64,000 nucleotides of DNA, taken from positions 124,001-188,000 of the forward strand of contig NZ_QKTX01000006.1 of the NCBI RefSeq assembly GCF_003253485.1. The letters are read 5' to 3'. The position numbers and the translations under genes were made by a program. This DNA comes from Algoriphagus aquaeductus. GTDB taxonomy: Bacteria > Bacteroidota > Bacteroidia > Cytophagales > Cyclobacteriaceae. The first letter of the stretch is position 1. Every line of letters starts with the position of its first letter. Below are positions 32,223-40,720 of this stretch, in pieces. Under the pieces are notes generated by a model. That model made no database searches, was not told the origin of the DNA, and saw only the letters and a list, made by a program, of their open reading frames with translations.

Positions 32223-33087
32223 ATTGATTGGAAATACACCCTTGGTAGAGTTGGAGCATATCCCTACCAATCCCAAAGTGAAAATCTACTGTAAGTTGGA
32301 AGGTCAAAATCCCGGTGGAAGTGTCAAAGACCGTGCTGCTTACCATATGCTTCGTGCTGCTTTGGATCGGGGAGATATTCAAAAGGGCGATAAGCTCGTG
32401 GAGGCCACCAGCGGAAATACAGGGATTGCACTAGCCATGGTAGCCAAAGTCCTTGGACTGGAAATGACCCTGATCATGCCGGATAATTCTACCAAAGAGC
32501 GGGTGCTTTCGATGGAAGCCTATGGTGCCAAAGTCCTCCTGACTCCCGCCGCCAGGACCATCGAATATTCCCGAGTCCTCGCCGAGCAAATGCGAGACGA
32601 AGAGGGCTACTACATGCTCAATCAGTTTGGCAATCCGGACAATTACTTGGCTCACTATAAGACCACCGGACCGGAAATCTGGAAAGATACCGATGGTAAA
32701 GTCACCCACTTTGTCTCTGCCATGGGTACAACGGGAACCATCATGGGAGTATCCCGATATTTGAAAGAAATGAATCCGGAAATTCAGATTGTCGGCACTC
32801 AGCCTACAGACGGGTCTAGTATTCCGGGCATTCGCCGCTGGTCCCCGGAATTTTTGCCGGCAATCTTTGAAAAAGAACGGGTAGATCGTGTGATCGATGT
32901 CAGTCAGCAGCAGGCTACTGAGATGACTCGAAGAATGGCCAAAGAAGAAGGTATCCTGGCAGGAATGAGTAGCGGTGGGGCGCTCCATGCAGCCATCGAA
33001 CTATCCAAAGAACTTGAAGAAGGTCTGATCGTCTGCATTACCTGTGATCGGGGAGACCGATATTTGAGCTCTGATTTGTTTGGGTGA
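32209..33087 (+). CDS. cysM: Cysteine synthase, CysM type
   Basis: The 292-residue product is a pyridoxal-phosphate enzyme that turns O-acetylserine and sulfide (or thiosulfate) into cysteine. The PLP Lys is Lys40 in GQNPGGSVKDRAA, and the substrate loop is EATSGNTGIALAM. The phosphate-binding/Ser region is GMSSGGALHAA. The chosen ATG (32209) gives the family start MRLFELIGNTPLVEL; ATGs at 32188 and 32200 are in frame but add unlike residues. The short length, with no long C-terminal tail, favours the CysM branch over CysK. Confidence 0.9.
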   Translation: MRLFELIGNTPLVELEHIPTNPKVKIYCKLEGQNPGGSVKDRAAYHMLRAALDRGDIQKGDKLVEATSGNTGIALAMVAKVLGLEMTLIMPDNSTKERVLSMEAYGAKVLLTPAARTIEYSRVLAEQMRDEEGYYMLNQFGNPDNYLAHYKTTGPEIWKDTDGKVTHFVSAMGTTGTIMGVSRYLKEMNPEIQIVGTQPTDGSSIPGIRRWSPEFLPAIFEKERVDRVIDVSQQQATEMTRRMAKEEGILAGMSSGGALHAAIELSKELEEGLIVCITCDRGDRYLSSDLFG

Positions 33088-33518
33088 TGTTGGATTTGAG
33101 GATTGGGAAATTAGTCTTGCTCAAGTTTTTGCAATTGATCCCCGATGATTTGCCGCCTTTCCCGATAACTATCGGAGAAGAGGAATTAAGAATTGGAATC
33201 TGATTTTCAATAGGCATTTGCCAAATTCCTCCCAATCGATTGGGCTAAAGCCCGATGATTCCTGGAATCCCGTGATAGAATGGGCTTAAGACGCATTCCT
33301 ATTCAAAGGAATGAATTTCAAAGCCTGAATTGCCTAATGTCTCAATAACTATCGTGGCTGGAGGCAATTGGAGAGATTTCTAAGTGAGAAGGGCTTTCAC
33401 CCAATTTTCTATCTTTAAAAAATCTGATTTAGTTTTTCCCATTCTCTAGCCCACAGGTTAAACTGTGAACTAGGGAAAGGATTAACACCTCGTAAATCGG
33501 ACTTCGCAAATCTAAAAT
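33088..33518. repeat. Gene-free stretch with several inverted repeats
   Basis: No plausible gene is seen in these 431 bases. They contain a series of dyads: CCGATA-AC-TATCGG (33162-33175), CCCAATCGATTGGG (33231-33244), GGGCT-AA-AGCCC (33242-33253), CATTCCT-ATTCAA-AGGAATG (33294-33313) and an imperfect hairpin around CCACAGGTTAAACTGTG (33446-33473). The density suggests decayed REP/BIME-like palindromic units or an old insertion between the convergent cysM and 33519 genes. No clear terminator was identified for either gene. Confidence 0.45.
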
Positions 33519-34430
33519 TCAAAAAAACCTTTTCATCTTTTCCAATCCCTCTTTCACCACCACTGCGGCATCCATCGCATAGTAAGATGGATTGAATAGC
33601 TCGAGGGAGAGGATAATCTGTCCTCCTTTGGACTTCAAGGTATCTGCCAGTTCTTTCATCGGAGCACCGCCGTCTCCGGGCATGACACGATCTTTGTCTT
33701 GCTGCTCGGTTCTTGGGATTTCTCTGGGGAAATCATTCATATGGAAAATGTCAATCGCATGACCGTCCAGCATTTTCATTCCTTCAAAACCGGATCCTCC
33801 ACGGAATAGGTGGTAGACATCGGCTAGGATTTTGGCATCTTTATCATCTGCCGCAGCGGCTACTGCCATCGCCTGTCCGAGATGGAAAAAGGATGGAAAC
33901 GCTCCCCAAAACTCCAACTGTGGCATGACGCCGGTTTTTCTACCCAATTCCAAAAGCTTCTTGTAGCGTTCACCAGCCTTCAGCAAGTCTAGTGGGGCCT
34001 CGGTTCCGATGGCAGGGGCAGCCACTCGGGTGCATCCCAGCTCGGCGAGGATACCCATTTCCTTCTCCATCTGTGCAAATCCCGTCTTGCTTTTCTCCTC
34101 GTCTTGAGCCATCCAGGTTGGAAATCCAATGCAGTTAAAAAATTCCAATCCCGCGTCGGATGCCAGCTTCTTCAAAGACGAAATGGTGTTCCCTTCCTTA
34201 AGGTAGGCCTCTATCTCCATCATCCATGGCTCAAAACCATCATAACCGGCCTTTGCGGCCAATTCTATGATTTGTGGGAGGCTGAGTTTTTGCCCTCTGA
34301 TGGTGCTGGTGTTGAGCGAGAATTTGAATTGAGAAGATGCTTTTGGAGCAGGTGAGGCATGGACACTGGCAGCCGTCGCGGCAATGGGCGCTAGTGCCAA
34401 CGTCTTGAGGAGTTGTCTTCTGGAAGTCAT
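33519..34430 (-). CDS. Tat-exported sugar phosphate isomerase/epimerase-like TIM-barrel protein
   Basis: The 303-residue product starts with a twin-arginine signal (TSRRQLLKTLALAPIAATAA), so it is probably exported folded. The mature part is a xylose-isomerase-like (AP endonuclease 2 superfamily) TIM barrel. Likely metal ligands are Glu in QLEFWGA, Asp/His in LADVYHLFRGG, His in DIFHMNDFP and Glu in LSLELFNPSYY. Related proteins act on inositols or keto-sugars, but the substrate cannot be read from the sequence. It stands alone on the minus strand, convergent to cysM. Confidence 0.85.
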   Translation of the reverse strand: MTSRRQLLKTLALAPIAATAASVHASPAPKASSQFKFSLNTSTIRGQKLSLPQIIELAAKAGYDGFEPWMMEIEAYLKEGNTISSLKKLASDAGLEFFNCIGFPTWMAQDEEKSKTGFAQMEKEMGILAELGCTRVAAPAIGTEAPLDLLKAGERYKKLLELGRKTGVMPQLEFWGAFPSFFHLGQAMAVAAAADDKDAKILADVYHLFRGGSGFEGMKMLDGHAIDIFHMNDFPREIPRTEQQDKDRVMPGDGGAPMKELADTLKSKGGQIILSLELFNPSYYAMDAAVVVKEGLEKMKRFF

Positions 34431-34526
34431 AGGTGATCAATTTTGTCCGTTAAAAGCTTCATGAATCCGTTTATACATATTTTGAATAAATGGCATCAAT
34501 AAGAATTTTCAATCGTATTTTTCAAG

Positions 34527-35231
34527 ATGCGAAAAATAGTATTTTTCCTGAGTTCCGCTTTCTTTTTTCTGAGTAACGGACTTTCAGCACAGGTGGCAGG
34601 TGAAAATTTACCGTATATCCCGGCCTATCGGGAGCAGATACCCTATTTCCAAGAGCTCATCACGGGCGGTCAATATGCCGAGCCTTCCGCACTCATCAAA
34701 GGGGACCCCTTTTACTATTCCCGACAATTTGAGCGGGGAACCCTCCGGATTAATGGGATTTCTTATCCTGAAGTTCCTTTGGTATATGACAGTTACCGGG
34801 ATCAATTGGTGACGTTTCATCCGATTTTCAATCAAAAAATCCTGATTAAACCAGAAAAAATAGACGGTTTTTCCCTTTCCAACGGGCAGTTGTTCAGGCA
34901 CTTTTCAGGAAATGAGAGCTATTTCCGACATGGTAATGGGATCTATCAAGTCATCAGTGAAGGAGACGCAATTGCTTTGGCAAAACACTTCAAAACCACC
35001 AAGGAAATCAGAGAACTTTCCCGGTTTGATGAGGAATACCAGGATAAAGTAGAATATTTTCTACTAGTGAGCGGGAGGTTTTACCCTGTGAAAAAAGCTT
35101 CTGATGCTTTCAGGATTTTAGGAGTGGAGCCAAAAGAAGTAAAAAAAGAATTGAAGGCTAAGAACCTTCGATTCAAGGAAAAACCAGAGGGCTTTTTGGA
35201 TTTTCTGGTAGCTCGTACCAGCTTGGATTGA
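34527..35231 (+). CDS. Secreted protein of unknown function at the head of a TonB-receptor cluster
   Basis: The 234-residue product has a signal peptide (about residues 1-21, ending GLSAQ). The mature part has aromatic-rich short strands (YYSRQFERGTLRINGI, EVPLVYDSYRDQLVTFHP) and then a basic C-terminal region (KELKAKNLRFKEKPEGF). I know no named domain for it. Its TGA overlaps the ATG of the following TonB receptor gene by one base (TGATG), so the two are translationally coupled. It is probably periplasmic. Confidence 0.6.
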   Translation: MRKIVFFLSSAFFFLSNGLSAQVAGENLPYIPAYREQIPYFQELITGGQYAEPSALIKGDPFYYSRQFERGTLRINGISYPEVPLVYDSYRDQLVTFHPIFNQKILIKPEKIDGFSLSNGQLFRHFSGNESYFRHGNGIYQVISEGDAIALAKHFKTTKEIRELSRFDEEYQDKVEYFLLVSGRFYPVKKASDAFRILGVEPKEVKKELKAKNLRFKEKPEGFLDFLVARTSLD

Positions 35232-37963
35232 TGTATATGATGAGATTTAAGAAATATTTCATTTTCCTCCTGATTACCTTTTCCGCTGTTCAACTTGGGT
35301 TTGGACAGGCCGAAAATCGGATCACGGGATTTTTCCCGGGAATCTCTTTTGAACGATTTGTGGAATTAGTGGAAAAGGAGACTCCCTATCGATTTTATTT
35401 CAAGGAAAGCGATGTGGCCGGATTGACAGTCAACCTCCAGGCTAGCAAGGATAAGTTGGAGGATGTGTTGGGGGTGATTTTTTTAAAAACAGATCTCAAG
35501 TATTCCATTTCCGGCGAGAAGGAGGTCTTTGTCAGCAAAGGGGAAAAATTTCAAGTCGATTTTCTTTCCAATTATTTTCAGGCTCCGACTTCCGGTTTTT
35601 CGGGTTCTGTAGGGCAGGATGAATTTGTTCGAAATCGGCGCTATGTCATCGGGATTCCGGGTTCAGGTTCTGAAGCCAAACTCGTGGGCGTGGTCAAAAG
35701 TCTGGAGAATGATCAGCCCATTCAAGGGGCCATCGTCTATGAAAAGGAGTCGATGCGACAGACTATTACTGATCAGGGAGGAAAATATGAGATTACCATC
35801 CCCAAAGGATACAAAACGCTACTTGTCCAGAATATCGGTGGCTATACCGAGCAGCGTCTGTTGGATATTCAGGGAGACGGGACGCTGGACTTGAATATCG
35901 GCGAGGGAGTATTTTCCCTCAATGAGGTGGTAGTGAGATCCGGTGCATTGACCAATGTGTCTAGGCCTGAAATGGGTGTTCAATCGCTTTCGGTGCAGCA
36001 GATGCGCAAACTCCCCGCTGTGATGGGCGAGGTGGATATTATCAAAGGAATTTTGACTATGCCCGGGGTCAATACCGCCGGTGAGGCGAGTGTAGGATTC
36101 AATGTGCGGGGTGGTGCCGCAGATCAAAACCTGATTCTGTTAGATCAAAACACCTTATTTAACCCATCCCATCTTTTCGGATTTTTCTCGGCGGTCAATT
36201 CGGATATGGTACAGGGCGTGGAATTATACAAGGCTGGTGTTCCAGCCAGTTTGGGCGGCAGACTTTCCTCCGTTCTGCAGGTGACTCCTAAGAAAGGAAG
36301 AACAGATAAAATAGGAGGCTCAGGAGGAATCGGACCGATGACGAGCAGACTCAGTCTGGATGGTCCGATCGGTGCCAATACGACTTTTATTTTGGGAACA
36401 AGACTGACCTATTCGGATTGGTTGTTGGACGCTTTGCAAGACCGGATTGATTTGGGAGCGAGTCGGGCATTTTTCGCTGATTTAAACGGGTCTGTGGAGC
36501 ATCGATTTAGTGAAACAGACGCCATCCGGGTTTCAGGTTATTTCAGCAAGGATGAATTTCAGTTTGATCCAGACACGGTCTACAGCTATTCCAATCAAAA
36601 TTTTGCGGTGTCCTGGACTCATTATTTCAATGATGCCATTGAGGCTACCTTTTCTGCCGGACAGGACGGGTACGACTTTCTGGTCCAGGGCGAGGATAAT
36701 CCGCTCAATTCGTATCAATACCGATTCGATATCCGGCAACAGTTTCTCAAAGCACAGTTTCGCCAGGAAAAGGGCGACCGCCATATTTTGACTTATGGAG
36801 TACATGGGATTTATTACCAATTGAATCCCGGGAGAATCAATCCCTTTGGCCCCGAAAGCATTGTGATTCCGGATCAAGTGGCCTCGGAGAAGGCTATGGA
36901 CTGGTCTTTTTTCTTGGGAGATGAATATGAAGTCAATGAGCAATTGACCATAAGTGGTGGATTGAGGTACAATCTTTACCGGTTTTTGGGACCTCAGACG
37001 TTACCGGTTTATGCTCCCGGAGAAGCTTTTTTGCCTGAAAATATCACCGGGGAAACTACCTATGGAAATGGAGATAATGTCCAGACCTATCATGGACCTG
37101 AGTTCCGTTTTTCTGCCCGGTATGCCCTTTCCAACTGGTCTTCGATCAAAGCTGGAGTAAACTCCATGCGGCAGAATATCCACCTGCTGAGTAATTCTTC
37201 CGTGATCACACCGACAGATACCTGGAAGCTGAGTGACCCTTTTCTCAAGCCACAGCGAGGCATTCAGTATGCCTTGGGGTATTTCAGAAATATGAAACAG
37301 AGCATGTATGAGCTTTCTGCTGAAGTGTACTATCGTACGATGCAAAACCTCCTGGATTACCGCTCTGGAGCAAAAATAGTTCTCAACGACCGGATCGAAC
37401 AGGATGTCTTGGTCACCCAAGGGAAAGCCTATGGTGCGGAACTTTACCTGAGGAAATTGCAGGGAAAGCTGAATGGCTCCATTGCCTATACCTATAGCCG
37501 CTCCCTTCTGCAAACTGATCCTACGGAAAGGAAAGAGCAGATCAATCGCTCCGAATGGTATCCAAGTAACTTTGATCAGCCGCACAATGCCAATTTGGTC
37601 ATGAATTATGAACTCAGTCGGAGACTGAATGTGACTTTGGCAGGCAAATACAGCACGGGAAGACCGGTCACTTTGCCGATCGCCAAGTTTGAATATGGAG
37701 GTGCCGAACGGGTGTTTTTCTCGGACCGGAATTCTTTCCGGGTGCCTGATTACTTCCGGATGGATTTTTCCATCAATCTCGAGGGAAATCACAAAGTCAA
37801 AAAGCTCGCGCATGCTTCTTGGTCTTTTGGCGTATACAATGTCTTGGGGAGGGACAATGCGTATTCTATTTACTATGTGCCCGAAGGGGGCAAATTGCAA
37901 GGCTATCAGCTGGCAATTTTTGCAGAGCCTATCCCTTTCATCACTTATAACTTTAGATTCTGA
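35231..37963 (+). CDS. TonB-dependent receptor with STN and carboxypeptidase-like domains
   Basis: The 910-residue product is an outer-membrane receptor. After the signal peptide (ending FGQA, about residue 27) comes a STN-type domain (about 30-95), a CarboxypepD_reg-like beta-sandwich (about 150-225; AIVYEKESMRQTITDQGGKY), a plug with GFNVRGGAADQNLILLDQ near residues 284-301, and a long beta barrel ending in an aromatic strand, FITYNFRF. STN domains often contact an anti-sigma factor, but no sigma/anti-sigma pair is adjacent. The start overlaps the upstream stop; the stop TGA overlaps the next ATG. The imported substrate is unknown. Confidence 0.88.
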   Translation: MYMMRFKKYFIFLLITFSAVQLGFGQAENRITGFFPGISFERFVELVEKETPYRFYFKESDVAGLTVNLQASKDKLEDVLGVIFLKTDLKYSISGEKEVFVSKGEKFQVDFLSNYFQAPTSGFSGSVGQDEFVRNRRYVIGIPGSGSEAKLVGVVKSLENDQPIQGAIVYEKESMRQTITDQGGKYEITIPKGYKTLLVQNIGGYTEQRLLDIQGDGTLDLNIGEGVFSLNEVVVRSGALTNVSRPEMGVQSLSVQQMRKLPAVMGEVDIIKGILTMPGVNTAGEASVGFNVRGGAADQNLILLDQNTLFNPSHLFGFFSAVNSDMVQGVELYKAGVPASLGGRLSSVLQVTPKKGRTDKIGGSGGIGPMTSRLSLDGPIGANTTFILGTRLTYSDWLLDALQDRIDLGASRAFFADLNGSVEHRFSETDAIRVSGYFSKDEFQFDPDTVYSYSNQNFAVSWTHYFNDAIEATFSAGQDGYDFLVQGEDNPLNSYQYRFDIRQQFLKAQFRQEKGDRHILTYGVHGIYYQLNPGRINPFGPESIVIPDQVASEKAMDWSFFLGDEYEVNEQLTISGGLRYNLYRFLGPQTLPVYAPGEAFLPENITGETTYGNGDNVQTYHGPEFRFSARYALSNWSSIKAGVNSMRQNIHLLSNSSVITPTDTWKLSDPFLKPQRGIQYALGYFRNMKQSMYELSAEVYYRTMQNLLDYRSGAKIVLNDRIEQDVLVTQGKAYGAELYLRKLQGKLNGSIAYTYSRSLLQTDPTERKEQINRSEWYPSNFDQPHNANLVMNYELSRRLNVTLAGKYSTGRPVTLPIAKFEYGGAERVFFSDRNSFRVPDYFRMDFSINLEGNHKVKKLAHASWSFGVYNVLGRDNAYSIYYVPEGGKLQGYQLAIFAEPIPFITYNFRF

Positions 37964-39108
37964 TGGGTAGAGTATTGCTAGTGTTTTTGGGAATAATGGG
38001 ATTCTTGGGAAGTTGCAGGACTCCTTATGATCCGGAGATTCCGGCTACTGAACTTCAGATTTTGGTGGTAGAAGGATACCTGGATACTGAGGGTAAAACA
38101 AGTGAACTTAAGCTCAGTCGTACAGTTCCGCTTTCATCCGAAGCGTCCATGCTTCCCGAGTTGGGTGCGACAGTTATGCTTCGTGGCCAAAACGGGCAAC
38201 AATTTGACTTAACTGAGAAAGGAGACGGGATTTATCTTTTTGAAAGAAATATTGATGAGAGTCAAACGTACGTCTTGGAAATTTTGCTCAGATCAGGAGA
38301 GCGCTTTACCTCAGAAGAATTAAAACCCATCGTCACGCCTGAGATTCTCGATGGAGGTTATCTCCGAGATGAGGATGGAGTAGAGGTATTTGTGTCGACA
38401 CAGGGCAATGCAGAGGCGGATGATTTTTTGTGGACGTATGAAGAAACTTGGATTTATCGTCCCCGGATCAGGACTACGTGGATCTATGATCCCCAAATCA
38501 GAGATGTGAGACTTAGAACCGAAGGGGAGCAAAATTCGCTTTGTTTCAAGACAGAAACCAGTCCGGATATTATACTGGAGACGTCTTCCCGGTTTCAGGA
38601 TCAGGTGGTTTTCCAAAGAACCATAGTGGAGATTCCGGTTGGAGATGAACGGATCATGGAGCGATACAGTATACTGGTTTCTCAGAAAGGGATTGCTTCC
38701 AAGGATGTTCAATTTTGGGAGATTTTGAAAAAGAATACTGAGGATATCGGATCGATTTTTAGCCCTTTGCCCTCGCTGATTGGAGGAAATATCAAGGGCT
38801 TGGACAACCAAACCCCTGTCATCGGGCAAGTAAGCCTTGGCGTGATTCGTCAAAAGCGGATTTACGTAAACCGCAACGATGTGGCCCCATGGAATTACAT
38901 TGATCCGCAGTTTAATGATTGTGTGATAGCGGAGAATCCCGTGATGATTCCGGAGTATACGACTGTTTTTGGGAATGGATCGATAGTTCCGGCAAGAGAA
39001 CTGATGGTAGGGACGACGATTGTGGGCTTTTTTCCATCTTCTCGCCGATGCACGGATTGCACCCTGTACGCTTCACCGGTAAGGCCTGAATTTTGGGAGG
39101 ATAATTGA
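37963..39108 (+). CDS. DUF4249 family lipoprotein
   Basis: The 381-residue product has a lipoprotein signal (VFLGIMGFLGSC, Cys at residue 18) and the features I associate with DUF4249: a conserved early ILVVEGYLDTEG segment, an Ig-like first half, and a Cys-containing end (SSRRCTDCTLYASPV). DUF4249 proteins typically lie beside TonB receptors in Bacteroidota and are presumed outer-membrane partners. Its ATG overlaps the receptor stop by one base, so both are made together. Confidence 0.82.
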   Translation: MGRVLLVFLGIMGFLGSCRTPYDPEIPATELQILVVEGYLDTEGKTSELKLSRTVPLSSEASMLPELGATVMLRGQNGQQFDLTEKGDGIYLFERNIDESQTYVLEILLRSGERFTSEELKPIVTPEILDGGYLRDEDGVEVFVSTQGNAEADDFLWTYEETWIYRPRIRTTWIYDPQIRDVRLRTEGEQNSLCFKTETSPDIILETSSRFQDQVVFQRTIVEIPVGDERIMERYSILVSQKGIASKDVQFWEILKKNTEDIGSIFSPLPSLIGGNIKGLDNQTPVIGQVSLGVIRQKRIYVNRNDVAPWNYIDPQFNDCVIAENPVMIPEYTTVFGNGSIVPARELMVGTTIVGFFPSSRRCTDCTLYASPVRPEFWEDN

Positions 39109-39115
39109 CCAGACT

Positions 39116-40720
39116 ATGCATTTGATTTTGACTTCATTTCTTTCCAAAAAACATCTCAGTTTAACGCTGGCGGTTTTATTGCTTTCGGGTTTTGGAAGTT
39201 GGGTATTGGGGCAGTCCACCGTCTATCCTGTAGAACAGGTTAGTTTTCATATTCCCAAGACACTTTATTTTGCCGGGGAGAAGCTGTGGTTTGATGCCCG
39301 AGTGGTACAGCAAAATCAGCCTTCTGCCTCTCAGGTACTTTATGCGGAGTTGGTGGATCGAAACGCTGTTTCGGTCAGTCATGTCAAAGTGCCTTTGGAA
39401 AACGGCGAGGCTGTTAATTTTCTGAAACTTTCTGACCAGATCCCATCCGATCATTACCTGTTGAGGGTCTACACTCGAATCAGTCCCTACCTAGACTTGA
39501 ATCAAGGAGTATCACAGCAGTTTGTGACCGTGATCAATCCCCGAATCCCTCCAAAAGCACCTCAAAAAAGGTTCAAAAACAATCCTCAGGTCCAAAAGAC
39601 TTTCAGCAAGGGGGCAGGGATCGATTTTTCCCTATCGGATAAGGTGTCCACTGATGTTGCGGGGATTTCTATTGCCAACCCCTACCTACCGGAAGAGCAA
39701 CGGCAGTGGTCGTCCACTGACTTGTATGCTGAATTGGAAAAGGAAAGCCTTTTGCCGGAGCTTTTCGGTCATATTGTCAAAGCCAAAGTGCCTAATCTGG
39801 ATTCCAGCCTTACGTATTTTATTTCGGTTCATGGGACTCAGAGTGCCTTATACACCGATCATGTGGATGAAACCGGAACCCTGGCAGTCGATATCGGAGG
39901 GCTAAGGCATTGGGATCGACTGATTCTTCAACTGGAAAGTGGCCAGGAAATGCCTGGGTTGGAGGTGATTTCACCTGTGATTAAAACCAAATTTAAGGAT
40001 GGGGTGGATTTTCCTGAATTGTCCCTCGAGGAGCGTGATTTGGAAGTGCTAAGCGGACTTCTGAAAGCCTCCTTACTTCAAGCTTATTATTTAGAACAGT
40101 CAGAGAATGATTCTCTGGAAGTAGTAACCGGGTTTGTAGCAGATTATACCTACCACTTGGATGATTATACCCGTTTTGAGAATGTGGAGACGGTGGTCAG
40201 GGAATATGTGCCCAGTGTGGCAGTCCGTACTCGGGATAAAAAGAAAGAGTTTCGGTTGCTGAATGAAGCCAATAAAAGCATCTTCGATGCCAATCCCTTG
40301 ATGCTGGTAGATGCCATGCCTGTCTTTGATTCGGACCTGTTGTCGGCCTTCAATCCCAAATTGATTCAAAAGCTAGAAGTACTCAATCGGGAATTTTATC
40401 TTAATGACCGCACGTATCCGGGTGTTCTGAGTTTTTCCAGCTATTCCAATAATTTCGGATTGTTTCCTCTGGCACCGTCTGCCAGGTATTTTGATTATCA
40501 TGGGCTTCAGCCATTGATCCGGTTGGATAAAAACCAATTTACCAGCCCTTCAAAAAATGACCGGTTCCCGGATTGGCGAACCACGCTTTATTGGGGAACA
40601 GGTCAGGATCAGGTTTCGACTTCAGGCCCCGATTTGCCGGGGATTTATGTGTTTTGGGAAAGGATCACCAAAAATGGGGTGACCTCAATAAATCGGACCT
40701 ACTTTGAGATTCTCCCTTGA
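39116..40720 (+). CDS. Large secreted protein with macroglobulin-like N-terminus, function unknown
   Basis: The 534-residue product has a signal peptide (about residues 1-33, ending WVLGQ). The early part (VSFHIPKTLYFAGEKLWFDA, then LPSDHYLLRVYT-like IPSDHYLLRVYT) resembles the MG2-type beta-sandwich of alpha-2-macroglobulin-like proteins that are common near TonB receptors in Bacteroidota. The rest is not recognised. It is the last gene of the four-gene cluster and meets the mscS-type gene tail to tail, with the two stop codons adjacent and no clear terminator between them. Confidence 0.6.
   Translation: MHLILTSFLSKKHLSLTLAVLLLSGFGSWVLGQSTVYPVEQVSFHIPKTLYFAGEKLWFDARVVQQNQPSASQVLYAELVDRNAVSVSHVKVPLENGEAVNFLKLSDQIPSDHYLLRVYTRISPYLDLNQGVSQQFVTVINPRIPPKAPQKRFKNNPQVQKTFSKGAGIDFSLSDKVSTDVAGISIANPYLPEEQRQWSSTDLYAELEKESLLPELFGHIVKAKVPNLDSSLTYFISVHGTQSALYTDHVDETGTLAVDIGGLRHWDRLILQLESGQEMPGLEVISPVIKTKFKDGVDFPELSLEERDLEVLSGLLKASLLQAYYLEQSENDSLEVVTGFVADYTYHLDDYTRFENVETVVREYVPSVAVRTRDKKKEFRLLNEANKSIFDANPLMLVDAMPVFDSDLLSAFNPKLIQKLEVLNREFYLNDRTYPGVLSFSSYSNNFGLFPLAPSARYFDYHGLQPLIRLDKNQFTSPSKNDRFPDWRTTLYWGTGQDQVSTSGPDLPGIYVFWERITKNGVTSINRTYFEILP

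Noticed and set aside
33440..33480. CRISPR-like repeat in the 33088-33518 gap
   Set aside because: The inverted repeats differ from each other and have no regular spacing or direct repeat unit.
37001..37900. 299-codon minus-strand frame inside the TonB receptor
   Set aside because: It is antisense to the barrel-coding region, which has a clear domain order; the antisense product matches nothing known.
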